Notes: generated from the letters alone by a model not told the origin. Positions 17,436 through 25,964 are shown, numbered from the stretch's first letter. The stretch is DNA of 64,000 nt from Stappia sp. (GCF_040110915.1 NZ_CP157793.1:2988939-3052938), one strand, 5' to 3'. A program made the numbers and translations.

Positions 17436-18899
17436 ATGCACGCGCGGGTCGACATCGCGATCATCGGGGGCGGCGCGACCGGCTGGATGGCGGCCGCCTA
17501 TCTCAATCGGTTTCTGCCGTCCCTCGACATCGCCGTGATGGAATCGCCCGATGTCCCTCCGCTCGGCGTCGGGGAATCGCTCAATTCCGTGTCGCGCCGC
17601 TTCAATGCGGCGCTCGGGATCGACGAGGCCGAATTCCTGCGCGCCGTCGACGGCACCTACAAGATCGGCATCGCCTTCGAGGAGTTCGCCGATCTGGGCA
17701 CCGGCTTCTTCCACCCCTTCGGCCGGCCTGCCGGCCCTGTCGACGCGCATCCGCATGCGCAGGACGCCTTCCCCGCGACCTGGCTGTGCCGGGCCAACCG
17801 CTTCGACCCCGGACAGGGCGCGCGCGGCTATCATGTCTGCGCCACGCGCTACGCCGGCTTTCTGCGCGATCTGGCGACCGCGCGCGGCGTCACCCGGATC
17901 GCGGCCCATGCCGAACGCGTGCGCCGGAGCGGGCGGGCCATCGCGGCGGTGGAGGATCTGGAGGCCGATCTCTTCATCGACTGCACGGGCTTTCGCGGCC
18001 TGCTGCTCGGCGATGCCCTGCAAACGCCGTTTCACGGGCTCGACGACACCCTGCCGAACGACGCGGCCGTCGCGCTGCGCGTGCCCTACGAGCGGATCGC
18101 GACGCGACCCTTCCCCTTCACCCGCTGCGCGGCGCAAGAGGCGGGGTGGATCTGGGAAATCCCGCTGTGGTCGCGGCTCGGCGCCGGCTACTGCTACGCG
18201 CGCCGTCATCTCACACCCGACGACGCGACCGCGCGGCTGAAGGCGCATCTCGGCCTCTCCGCCGACGACGATCTGGAGCCGATGCACATCCGTTTCCGGC
18301 ACGGCCGCCATGCCCGCGCCGTGGCGGAAAACTGCGTCGCGCTCGGCGGCGCCTTCGGCTTCATCGAACCGCTGGAATCGACCGGGCTGGCGATGACACA
18401 GGCCAACATCATGTCGCTGGTGCCCGGCCTTGCGGATCTTGGGCGCTGGGACCGGCTGTGCCGGGAGCGCTTCGACACCACCGCCGATTTCGTCTTCGCC
18501 CACTACCGGCTGAGCCGGCGGCGCGACAGCGCCTATTGGCGCGAGATCCAGACCCGCGCGCCGGGCCCGCGACTCGCCCGTCTGCTGGCCGAGGCACGGC
18601 ACGGCGATTTCGAGCGCATCGACAACGACCCAGGCCACTTCTACCGCGCGCGCAACTGGAACGCCGTGCTCTCCGGCATGGGTCTGTTCGACGCGCCGGA
18701 AACCGACGCCCCGCCGCTCGACACACAGGATCTGGCGGCCCGCGCCGCCGAGGCGCCCGATTTCGTCACCCATCTTGCCGAAACGCTGCACGGACCGCCG
18801 CCATGGCCGCACACACCGCCCCCCTCGCCAGTCGCGCCGCCAGCACCGGCACGACGTCGACCGGCCCCCGCCCCGATGATGGACAATGCCTCTCCCTGA
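17436..18899 (+). CDS. Flavin-dependent (tryptophan-type) halogenase
   Basis: Predicted FADH2-dependent halogenase, 487 aa. It shows the FAD-binding GGGATGWMAA (11-20), the GVGES motif, DGTYKIGIAF with the chloramine-forming lysine (Lys76), the family signature GWIWEIP (237-243, WxWxIP) and EPLESTGL with the catalytic-region Glu314. The essential residues are therefore present. Substrate is unknown: related enzymes act on free tryptophan, on carrier-bound substrates, or on peptides. ATG at 17436 is chosen because it starts just before the FAD strand; a purine-rich GGGAGCGGGGGAGG precedes it. Its last 97 nt overlap the oxygenase gene. Its Pro-rich C-terminal 30 residues lie wholly in that overlap. 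Confidence 0.88.
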   Translation: MHARVDIAIIGGGATGWMAAAYLNRFLPSLDIAVMESPDVPPLGVGESLNSVSRRFNAALGIDEAEFLRAVDGTYKIGIAFEEFADLGTGFFHPFGRPAGPVDAHPHAQDAFPATWLCRANRFDPGQGARGYHVCATRYAGFLRDLATARGVTRIAAHAERVRRSGRAIAAVEDLEADLFIDCTGFRGLLLGDALQTPFHGLDDTLPNDAAVALRVPYERIATRPFPFTRCAAQEAGWIWEIPLWSRLGAGYCYARRHLTPDDATARLKAHLGLSADDDLEPMHIRFRHGRHARAVAENCVALGGAFGFIEPLESTGLAMTQANIMSLVPGLADLGRWDRLCRERFDTTADFVFAHYRLSRRRDSAYWREIQTRAPGPRLARLLAEARHGDFERIDNDPGHFYRARNWNAVLSGMGLFDAPETDAPPLDTQDLAARAAEAPDFVTHLAETLHGPPPWPHTPPPSPVAPPAPARRRPAPAPMMDNASP

Positions 18900-19507
18900 G
18901 CGCCGCGCATGAGATCGACGGCGTGCCGCTCAGGATCTACCGCTGGGAGGCGGCGGACGCGCTCGCCGCCCTGCGCGACGACATCCTCGCCCGCGAGGCC
19001 GAGGTTCTGGCCCTGCCGATGAGCGCGGACTGGGACGCGCGCCACGACGACGTCGCCTCCTCCCGCTATGCGCATTACAACCTGTTCGCCCGGGCCGGAC
19101 CGGCCTATGACGCCCTGCGCGCGGCCGTGCGCGCCGCGATTTCGCATCTGCGCGCCGAACTCGACCTCAAACCCAAGCCCGCCTACATCCAGTGCTGGTC
19201 CAACATCCTGCGCGCCGGCCAGGGCCTGCCGCAGCACGCCCACCCCTATCCGCTGCACGGGCATCTCAACGTCTCGACCAGCGGCAGCACGACCCGCTAC
19301 GGCACGTCGGCGCCGGTCGAGATCGCCAATCGGCCCGGCGATCTGACCCTGTTCGCCCGGCCGGGTCTGGCCCATTCGGTCGCGCCCTACGACGGCGCCG
19401 ACGCGCGCATTTCCATCGCCTTCGACCTGCTGCCGGTGGCCTTCGTCGAGGCCGACCCGCGCTGGCGCAAGCGCTACGAGGCGCGAAGCTTCATTCCGTT
19501 TGAGTAG
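18803..19507 (+). CDS. Putative 2OG-Fe(II)-type oxygenase
   Basis: A protein of up to 234 aa of the double-stranded-beta-helix oxygenase type often paired with halogenase-like flavoproteins. The metal-site region reads LPQHAHPYPLHGHLNVS (142-158: His145, His147) with a distal His191 in GLAHSVAPY, and a later Arg202 could bind 2-oxoglutarate. The HxD of most 2OG enzymes appears as HxH. ATG at 18803 gives a 97-nt overlap with the halogenase and a low-complexity N-terminus (residues 1-28), so the true start may be further in, possibly a non-ATG codon near 18900. The 3' end overlaps the convergent dehydratase gene by 17 nt. Confidence 0.72.
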   Translation: MAAHTAPLASRAASTGTTSTGPRPDDGQCLSLSAAHEIDGVPLRIYRWEAADALAALRDDILAREAEVLALPMSADWDARHDDVASSRYAHYNLFARAGPAYDALRAAVRAAISHLRAELDLKPKPAYIQCWSNILRAGQGLPQHAHPYPLHGHLNVSTSGSTTRYGTSAPVEIANRPGDLTLFARPGLAHSVAPYDGADARISIAFDLLPVAFVEADPRWRKRYEARSFIPFE

Positions 19508-21020
19508 GGTCGCTCTCCGCGCAAAGGGCCGCCTCGATCTCCGCAAGTGCTGCGGCGAGCCCCGTCTCGTCCAGCGCGGCAAGCCGGCGCGCCGCACAGG
19601 CTTCCCCGGAGATCATGCCCTTGAGCGGAAGATCCGGCGCGACCAGACGTACCTCCTCCCCCACGGCCCGATAGGCGAAGGCGGGAATGGAAAGCGCCGC
19701 GAGCTGGTCGCGCTCCTGCGCGCGCACCCTCGCTTGCGCGTCCGGATCGGACGGCCCCGCAGGCGGCGGCAGGGCGGACAGCATCTCGTCGAGCCAACCG
19801 GTGCGGCGTGCGGCGGCCAGATAGCCGGCCAGCAACTCGCCATAGAGGACGGTGGGACGCACCACGAAACGCCCCGCCCCGGCTTCCGTCTTGGTCCCGG
19901 TCCCGGAAACGTCCACCCGCAGCGGACCGGAGGGTGCCAGCAGGTCGGACGCGCGCGCGGCCGCCCGTTGCCAGGCCGTGCGGAAACCGCGCCGCACGGC
20001 AGCGCCCTGCACGGGCCGCGCAAGCCCGCCTCGGCGGGGCAAGTGGCGCAGGGATGCGTCCGCGACCTCACGGCGGACCAGAGCGACACGCCCCGCGGCA
20101 TCGACCTCCACGGCGCGCACCGCATGGCGCACCTCGGCCGCCCGGGCGAGCCCGCTGCGCGAGCGCGCCGGATCGCCGCCCGGTGTCGGCAGATAGCCGG
20201 TGCGCGACAGATCCGACGCCGCGTCGGCATGGCCCGGATAAAAGCAGGTCTCGCAGTCGATCAGCACCGGCTCGGCGCCGCGCGCCACAAGGTTGGAGGC
20301 CACCGCATCGCGCGAATTGGTGAGCCACAGCCAGAACAGCAGTTCCCCGGCCCGCTTGTAGAAAACACCAAGCGCCGCGTCGTCCGGCACCTCCCCGGCC
20401 GCGATCCACGCGCACCAGCCGTAGCCGTCGCGGACCAGCGTGTCGGCGGCGAAGAGTTCCGCGATCTCCGTCTCGGCCAGCCACCCGGCCAGTCGCGCCC
20501 ATTGTGCCTCGCGCGTCACCGGGCGCGGCTTGTAGGCGACCGCCCGCCCGTCGGAAAACACGATCCGCCGCACGCAGGCCGCCCCGTGATACTCGCTGCA
20601 AGGTCCCTCGATGGCTGAAACATGCGCCCCGGGCGCGATGGCGAGCTGCGTCGAGAGGGCATGACGGTCGGCCGCGAGCCGCTCAAGCATGGCCGCGACG
20701 CCTTGGCGCCAGTCGCTCAGGAAGCGGCCAAGCGCCGCCAGCAGGCTCCCCGCCGCTGCCGCATCGAGCAGGTTGACCGGATCGTCGACCGCTTCGAGCC
20801 CGGCAAGCGGCGCCGCGCCGCCGGCGCATTGGACAAGCACCGTTTCCGGCACGGCGAGACGCGTCAGCGCCTCCGCCCCCTCCGTCTCGAGCGCCTCCCA
20901 GGCGGCCTGCGACAGCCAATCGGTCGGCGCTGATTCCCGCAGGGGCGCGAGCGCGTGGCGCACGAGGCGGCGGCACCCGGCGTGTCCCGGCACCCGGGTG
21001 ACATCGCCGTGGCAGATCAT
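19491..21020 (-). CDS. Stand-alone LanM-type dehydratase domain (DUF4135)
   Basis: A 509-aa protein matching only the N-terminal kinase/lyase half of class II lanthipeptide synthetases; there is no LanC cyclase domain, as in PoyF-like proteusin dehydratases. The phosphate-transfer lysine is in AYKPRP (Lys164). In the loop that is usually DxHxxN, Asp238 and Asn243 remain but the His is Val240. LIDCETCF supplies Asp255 and Glu257. The elimination pair Arg384...Thr390 (RFVVRPTVLYGELL) keeps the exact 6-residue spacing of CylM Arg506/Thr512; the DxH upstream of the lysine reads ExH (Glu143, His145). Substrate would be Ser/Thr in a leader-bearing peptide. ATG at 21020 overlaps the JmjC stop by 4 nt. 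Confidence 0.82.
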   Translation of the reverse strand: MICHGDVTRVPGHAGCRRLVRHALAPLRESAPTDWLSQAAWEALETEGAEALTRLAVPETVLVQCAGGAAPLAGLEAVDDPVNLLDAAAAGSLLAALGRFLSDWRQGVAAMLERLAADRHALSTQLAIAPGAHVSAIEGPCSEYHGAACVRRIVFSDGRAVAYKPRPVTREAQWARLAGWLAETEIAELFAADTLVRDGYGWCAWIAAGEVPDDAALGVFYKRAGELLFWLWLTNSRDAVASNLVARGAEPVLIDCETCFYPGHADAASDLSRTGYLPTPGGDPARSRSGLARAAEVRHAVRAVEVDAAGRVALVRREVADASLRHLPRRGGLARPVQGAAVRRGFRTAWQRAAARASDLLAPSGPLRVDVSGTGTKTEAGAGRFVVRPTVLYGELLAGYLAAARRTGWLDEMLSALPPPAGPSDPDAQARVRAQERDQLAALSIPAFAYRAVGEEVRLVAPDLPLKGMISGEACAARRLAALDETGLAAALAEIEAALCAESDPTQTE

Positions 21021-22258
21021 TCCTCGCCGCAGACGACCAGAAGTCCGGCTTTCGCCAGCGTGCGGACCAGATCGACGCGCGAGGCAAGTTCCAGCGGCTC
21101 GGGCAGATCGCGCGCGGTGAAGGGCCCGGTGGAGCGCGCGATCTTCCGCAGCGCGCCGCCGGCGATCAGCGGCGCCTCGATGCAACCGGGTTGCAGGTTT
21201 TCGTCGGTGGCGATGCCGATGCCGGGGAACTGGATGCGCACCGCGTCGCCTTGCTCATAGACATGACAGGGACACTCCGGCCGGCGCAGCAGCGGCGTGT
21301 CGGCCAGGATCGTTTCGGCCTGCGTGGCGGTGCGGATGTGCGCGCCCGGCAGCGGGCGGAGCTGCGCGCCGAAGGTCTCGTGAAACCGCTCCATGGCGAG
21401 CCGGCGCGGACGCGGCTTGCCGGCGGCCGCAACCAGCCGGTCGAGCTTGTCCGACAGCAGCGTCTCGAACCCCTCGCCCTCGCGCTCCAGGATGGAGGCG
21501 CGAAAGGCCGGGTCCTGCTCGGCCGCGATCTGCACCAGATGCGTCAGGTAGTCGACCCAGCGCAGCGGCCGGAAGCCCATGGTGATGTGGAAGGAATGCC
21601 CCTCCAGCGTGTGCGGGCCATGGACCAGGCCGCGCGGCACATAAAGCAGATCGCCGGGCTCCAGATCGAACACCGCGCTCGGCGCCCCGACGCTGGCCTG
21701 ATCGATCAGATGGATCTGCCGGTCGATGGGCAGCTCGATGCGCTGGTCGAACAGCGGCCAGCGCTTGGTGCCCTCGAGCTGCAGGATGAAGACGTCATGC
21801 GTGTCGAAATGGGCGAGAAAACCCTGCTGCTCGGTCGGCGTGAGAAAGCCGTTGGCGGCGACCTTGCCGCCGAACTCCGCCTCGATGGCGCGCGCGGCCC
21901 GGGCCACGGGCACCGACATGGTGTCCATGCCGTTGAGGATGAGCGTGCAGCCCTCCGCGAGCCGGTCCACCGACCAGCGGAACAGGCTCTTGCCCTGCGA
22001 GGGATGCGGCATCGGAAAGTAGGTCCCCTGCCGGTTCACGCGCAGCACCCGGCGCAGCTTTTCCTCCTGGCTCCAAAGCAGATGCTCGAAGCCATCGATC
22101 CCCGGAAACGCCGGATAGCGGTCGGCGACGCCGCGCCCCGACAGATGCAACGGCTGCTTCTCGTAATAGTCGGCAAAGAACGTCTCGACGGTGAGCGGCG
22201 CCAGCAACGCCGCAAGGCTCGCCGCCCCCTCGGGCGGCGAGATTCCGGGCACGGTCAT
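21017..22258 (-). CDS. JmjC-domain (ribosomal-oxygenase-like) hydroxylase
   Basis: A 413-aa cupin-4/JmjC protein similar to the bacterial RoxA/MINA group of 2OG-Fe(II) hydroxylases. The HxD is AHFDTHDVF (His150, Asp152), the strand FILQLEGTKRW follows, and the distal metal His213 is in PRGLVHGP. A C-terminal winged-helix-like region completes the usual layout. In this context a peptide hydroxylase role on the RiPP candidate is more likely than ribosomal modification, but that is inference. Start ATG 22258 has GGAG 8 nt upstream and is 19 nt after the NHLP peptide gene. Confidence 0.83.
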   Translation of the reverse strand: MTVPGISPPEGAASLAALLAPLTVETFFADYYEKQPLHLSGRGVADRYPAFPGIDGFEHLLWSQEEKLRRVLRVNRQGTYFPMPHPSQGKSLFRWSVDRLAEGCTLILNGMDTMSVPVARAARAIEAEFGGKVAANGFLTPTEQQGFLAHFDTHDVFILQLEGTKRWPLFDQRIELPIDRQIHLIDQASVGAPSAVFDLEPGDLLYVPRGLVHGPHTLEGHSFHITMGFRPLRWVDYLTHLVQIAAEQDPAFRASILEREGEGFETLLSDKLDRLVAAAGKPRPRRLAMERFHETFGAQLRPLPGAHIRTATQAETILADTPLLRRPECPCHVYEQGDAVRIQFPGIGIATDENLQPGCIEAPLIAGGALRKIARSTGPFTARDLPEPLELASRVDLVRTLAKAGLLVVCGEE

Positions 22259-22277
22259 GATGGGCACTCCGCGCGCG

Positions 22278-22574
22278 TCAGAAGAGCTCAAGCTGAATGG
22301 CGATCACCTGCGCGGCGATGGTCATCAGGTCGTCCTTGTCGAGCTTCAGGATGTCCGGCGGCGTCGGGATGACGATATGCTTCACATCCTTGCTGTCGAA
22401 GTGGAACTGCACCTTGACGTCGCCGCCCTTCTCGAACTCGAACCCCTCCTCCTCGAGCATTCGGCGGGGATCCTTGGCGAGCTTTTCCTTGTAATCGGGA
22501 TCGGTCCAGCACTTCACGACGATCCGCGTCATGATGTCCTTGTTGCTGGGGCGATCTTCCCTGGAACTGACCAT
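22278..22574 (-). CDS. NHLP (nitrile-hydratase-like leader) peptide, RiPP precursor-like
   Basis: A 98-aa protein whose residues about 10-74 match the nitrile-hydratase-like leader of proteusin precursors: NKDIMTRIVVKCWTDPDYKE, KLAKDPRRMLEEEGFEF, then a beta-strand region ending HIVIPTPPD. After that comes LDKDDLMTIAAQVIAIQLELF (one residue group beyond the usual leader end). In the ELxxVAGG register this reads DLMTIAAQ, so the Gly-Gly cleavage pair is replaced by Ala88-Gln89, leaving nine hydrophobic residues with no Ser, Thr, Cys or Trp. GAGGAG before the ATG at 22574 is a strong SD. It is first in the operon with the JmjC and dehydratase genes. It may be a degenerate precursor or a leader-like scaffold acting on another substrate. 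Confidence 0.8.
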   Translation of the reverse strand: MVSSREDRPSNKDIMTRIVVKCWTDPDYKEKLAKDPRRMLEEEGFEFEKGGDVKVQFHFDSKDVKHIVIPTPPDILKLDKDDLMTIAAQVIAIQLELF

Positions 22575-22650
22575 GATGAACTCCTCAAGCGAAATGGCTG
22601 ACGAACGCAAAACAGGACTCGGCGCGAGCGAAACATGCAGCGCCGAAACG

Positions 22651-22679
22651 AGCCTAACCAGAAAGGGAATTTTCTGCAA
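22651..22679 (-). promoter_or_regulatory. Candidate promoter of the NHLP-JmjC-dehydratase operon
   Basis: On the minus strand TTGCAG (22679-22674) and TAGGCT (22656-22651) are separated by 17 nt, in the 184-nt gap between the ArgE-like gene and the NHLP gene. It would start transcription about 70 nt before the ATG. This is a pattern match only. Confidence 0.3.
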
Positions 22680-22758
22680 ACGCAGTCAGGAATTGCAACC
22701 ACGGACACAACACCGCGCAGCGCCGGTTGCATCCGCGTCCTTTCTGAGAAATGGCCGC

Positions 22759-23919
22759 TCAGGCCGTCAGCCGGCGCTCCAGCCCGGTCAGCATGTCGAG
22801 GCAGGATTGCAGCTGGTCGAGGCTGACGTATTCGTCCGGCTTGTGCGCCTGGGCGATGGAGCCCGGTCCGCAGACGACCGCCGACATGCCGAGCCCTTGA
22901 AAGAGGCCGGCCTCGGTCCCGAAGGCCACCACATCCGCGCCATTCGCCCCGGTGAGTTCGGCGACGATGCGCCGGGCCTCGTTGTCGTCTGCGGGTTCCA
23001 GCCCGCAGACCTCGCCGATCACCTGCGTCTCGATGCTCGCCTGCGGCGCGACCGCGCGCATCGCCGGCAGCAGCACCTCGGCGGCGTAGGCCTCGATCTG
23101 CGCGCGCACGAAGAGCCGGTCGGCTTCCACCACGGGGCGCATCTCCCACTCCACGCTGGCGTGGCCGGGGATGACGTTATGCGCCACCCCGCCGGAGAGG
23201 CTGCCGATCTGCAAGGTCGTCCAGGGCGGCTCGAAGCGGCTGTCGGCGGGGGCGCGGGACTTCAGCGCCTCGGCCAGTTCCATCAGCCGCGAGACGTAGC
23301 GCACGGCGTATTCCACCGCGTTGACGCCCGCGTCCGGGTTGGAGCCGTGGCCCTCGAGCCCGGTGAAGGTGGTGGTGTATTCGCAGCAGCCCTTGTGGCC
23401 CTCGATGATCCGCATCTCGGTCGGCTCGCCGACGATGGCAACGGCGGGGCGGATCTTCAGCCGCTTGAGATCGTCGACGAGCTGGCGCGCGCCGAGACAG
23501 CCGACTTCCTCGTCATAGGTGAAGCAGAAATGCACCGGCCGGGCGAGATCGAGGGCGGCATAACGCGGCGCGACCGCAAGGGCCGCCGCGATGAAGCCCT
23601 TCATGTCGCAGGTCCCGCGTCCGTAGAGCAGACCGTCGGCCTCGCGCAGCGTGAAAGGATCGGACGACCAGTCCTGATCCTCCACCGGCACCACGTCGCT
23701 GTGCCCCGACAGCACGATACCGCCGTCGCCCTCGGGCCCCAGCGTGGCGAAGAGATTGGCCTTGTGGCCGCTCGGGTCGGTCATCACGCTGGTGCGCGCG
23801 CCGAGATCCCCGAGCCGGTCGGCGGCATAGGCGATCAGCTCCAGATTGCTGTCCGCCGACACCGTGGGAAAGGCGATCAGGTCGGCGAGAATCGCGCGCG
23901 TGTCGTCGAGCAGGGACAT
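22759..23919 (-). CDS. ArgE-type M20 deacetylase (acetylornithine deacetylase-like)
   Basis: A 386-aa zinc-dependent M20 amidohydrolase. Metal ligands are readable as the His in LSGHSDVVPV, Asp in GTCDMKG, the Glu pair in YDEEVGC, and His in AHKPDEYV. The overall sequence is closest to ArgE, which hydrolyses N-acetylornithine. It lies 18 nt after doeA on the same strand, and no DoeB of the aspartoacylase type is present. In ectoine catabolism the DoeA product N-acetyl-2,4-diaminobutyrate needs deacetylation, so this gene probably fills the DoeB step (a DoeB2-like role); housekeeping ArgE remains possible. ATG at 23919 is preferred to a TTG two codons upstream. Confidence 0.82.
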   Translation of the reverse strand: MSLLDDTRAILADLIAFPTVSADSNLELIAYAADRLGDLGARTSVMTDPSGHKANLFATLGPEGDGGIVLSGHSDVVPVEDQDWSSDPFTLREADGLLYGRGTCDMKGFIAAALAVAPRYAALDLARPVHFCFTYDEEVGCLGARQLVDDLKRLKIRPAVAIVGEPTEMRIIEGHKGCCEYTTTFTGLEGHGSNPDAGVNAVEYAVRYVSRLMELAEALKSRAPADSRFEPPWTTLQIGSLSGGVAHNVIPGHASVEWEMRPVVEADRLFVRAQIEAYAAEVLLPAMRAVAPQASIETQVIGEVCGLEPADDNEARRIVAELTGANGADVVAFGTEAGLFQGLGMSAVVCGPGSIAQAHKPDEYVSLDQLQSCLDMLTGLERRLTA

Positions 23920-23937
23920 GGCCAAGGTTTAGCAGCC

Positions 23938-25122
23938 CTAATCCTTGACGAAAAGCGCCCGCGGCCGGTTGCACAGACACTCCGCCGGGCCGCTTTCGGT
24001 GATCAGGATGCTCTCGGTGATCTCCAGCCCCCAGTCGTCCATCCAAAGCCCGGGCATGAAATGGAAGGTCATGCCGGGTTCCAGCACGGTGTCGTCGTCG
24101 GGGCGCAGCGAGATCGTCCGCTCGCCCCAGTCGGGCGGATAGGACACGCCGATGGGATAGCCGCAGCGCGCGGCGCGGTCGATGCCGGCGCGTGCCAGCG
24201 GCGCGCCCAGCGCCTCGGCGATGTCGGCCGCCGTGTTGCCCGCGCGCGCCGCGTCGAGCCCCGCTTCCAGGCCCTCCACCAGCGCCGCTTCGGCGTCCAG
24301 CAGATATTGCGGCGGCTTGCCCAGATAGACCGTCCGGCAGAACGGCGCGTGATAGCGGCGGTAGCAGCCGGCGATCTCGAAGAAGGTCGCCGACCCCTTC
24401 TCGATCAGCCGCCCGTCCCAGGTGAGATGCGGCGCGGCCGCGTCCGACCCGCTCGGCAGCAGCGGCACGATGGCGGGATAGTCGCCCCAGGCATCCTCCG
24501 TGCCGCGAATGGCGTCGGCATAGATCTCGGCGACGAGATCGGTCTTGCGCATGCCCGGCTCGATGCGCGCCAGGATGCCGTCGATCACCTTCTCAGAAAT
24601 CCGCGCCGCGCGGCGCATGAAGACGATTTCCTCCTCCGACTTCACCGCCCGCTGCCAGTTCACCAGCGCGGTCGCATCCACGAAATGGGCGTCGGGCAAT
24701 TCCGCCTGCAGCGTCAGATAGGCCTTGGCCGAGAAGTAGTAGTTTTCCAGCTCGACGCCGATGCGCCGGGCCTCGTAGCCATGCCTGCGGATGATGGCGG
24801 CCAGCGTCTCCATCGGATGGCGCACGGTCGATTGCACGAAGAAATCCGGATAGCCCGACACCCGGTCGTCATCCATCCACACCGTGCGGATCGCGCCGTT
24901 GGCGTCCTGCAGACGGCCCCACCAGATCGGGTCCTCGTCGTGGAAGACGAGCACGCCCTGGTGCACGTAGAACGACCAGCCGTCGTAGCCGGTCAGCCAG
25001 GCCATGTTCGAGGGATCCTCCACGAACAGGACATCCATTTCCTGTTCGCGCATGGCGGCGCGCACCTTTTCGAGACGCCGCGTAAACTCTGCCCGGGAGA
25101 ACGGTAGTTCGACAGCCGGCAT
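23938..25122 (-). CDS. doeA: Ectoine hydrolase DoeA (M24 family)
   Basis: DoeA (EutD) opens the ectoine ring to N-acetyl-2,4-diaminobutyrate. The 394-aa protein has an N-terminal creatinase domain and a C-terminal M24 pita-bread domain, and its length matches DoeA (399 in Halomonas). Segments such as AWLTGYDGWSFYVHQG and the C-terminal TFHFMPGLWMDDWGLEITES are characteristic. ATG at 25122 has GAGGGG 5 nt upstream. It is divergent from the Lrp-type regulator and upstream of the ArgE-like gene. Confidence 0.88.
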   Translation of the reverse strand: MPAVELPFSRAEFTRRLEKVRAAMREQEMDVLFVEDPSNMAWLTGYDGWSFYVHQGVLVFHDEDPIWWGRLQDANGAIRTVWMDDDRVSGYPDFFVQSTVRHPMETLAAIIRRHGYEARRIGVELENYYFSAKAYLTLQAELPDAHFVDATALVNWQRAVKSEEEIVFMRRAARISEKVIDGILARIEPGMRKTDLVAEIYADAIRGTEDAWGDYPAIVPLLPSGSDAAAPHLTWDGRLIEKGSATFFEIAGCYRRYHAPFCRTVYLGKPPQYLLDAEAALVEGLEAGLDAARAGNTAADIAEALGAPLARAGIDRAARCGYPIGVSYPPDWGERTISLRPDDDTVLEPGMTFHFMPGLWMDDWGLEITESILITESGPAECLCNRPRALFVKD

Positions 25123-25352
25123 GTATCCCCTCATTGTGCGAGAAAAAACAGCTTCTTCGCGTTGTACACACGACGTGGCGGTCTTGGACAGGGGTTTTGC
25201 GGCCGTGTCGCGATCAGACCAGCAGATGTCGCTTGCGGCGATTGCATTCCGTTGCGGGGTCGCTGCACCGCGTGAGCCGCGCCATGGGACGCGCCCTGTC
25301 GCCAGACCGACGACATGGACAGACGCGCGCCTCCCCCTGTAAGACCTTGGAC

Positions 25353-25850
25353 ATGCTGCGCCTCGACGACCGCGACCTTGCCATCCTCTCCGTCCTCGCC
25401 CGCGAGGGCCGCCTGTCCAAGGCGGATCTGGCGCGCCGCATCAACCTCTCCCCCACGCCCTGCTGGGAGCGGCTGAAGCGGCTGGAGAAGGCCGGCATCA
25501 TCGCCGGCTACCGCGCCGAGATCGCGCTCAGAAAGCTCGCCCCGCATGTCACGGTCTTCGTCACGCTCGAGCTGGACAACCACGGCGCCGGCGCCTTTCA
25601 GGCGTTCGAACAGATGGTGCGCGGCGAGCCGGAAATCGTCCAGTGCTGGGCGCTCGGCGGCGGCTTCGACTACCTGATGCAGATCGTCACCCGCGACGTC
25701 GACAGCTACCAGCGGCTGATCGACCGGATGCTGGAGCAGGGTCTGGGGCTTGCGCGCTATTACACCTACATCGTCACCAAGCCGGTGAAGGCCGACGGCC
25801 CGCCGCCGCTCGACGCCCTTCTGCCCTCAGGCGACCGATCGGACGCCTGA
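25353..25850 (+). CDS. doeX: Lrp/AsnC-family regulator of ectoine catabolism (DoeX/AsuR-like)
   Basis: A 165-aa Lrp/AsnC regulator: N-terminal helix-turn-helix (LSKADLARRINLSPTPCWER, about 22-41) and a C-terminal RAM effector domain (about 65-150). Regulators of this type (DoeX in Halomonas, AsuR in Ruegeria) control ectoine catabolic genes and respond to pathway intermediates. It is divergent from doeA across 230 nt and precedes doeC and doeD, the standard order. Confidence 0.83.
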   Translation: MLRLDDRDLAILSVLAREGRLSKADLARRINLSPTPCWERLKRLEKAGIIAGYRAEIALRKLAPHVTVFVTLELDNHGAGAFQAFEQMVRGEPEIVQCWALGGGFDYLMQIVTRDVDSYQRLIDRMLEQGLGLARYYTYIVTKPVKADGPPPLDALLPSGDRSDA

Positions 25851-25964
25851 GGCCGGCGAGAAAAGACGGATCGTCTGCTCGCGCCGCATGAATTGGACGC
25901 ATCTCCTGCGCGATCCGCGCCATCCTGCACGGCAACGGAACGTCTCAGGAGGGAGCGCGACGCC

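Noticed and set aside
22759-23919. Assigning this gene simply as housekeeping argE
   Set aside because: Sequence is ArgE-like, but its place 18 nt behind doeA makes a role in ectoine breakdown at least as likely, so no firm symbol is given.
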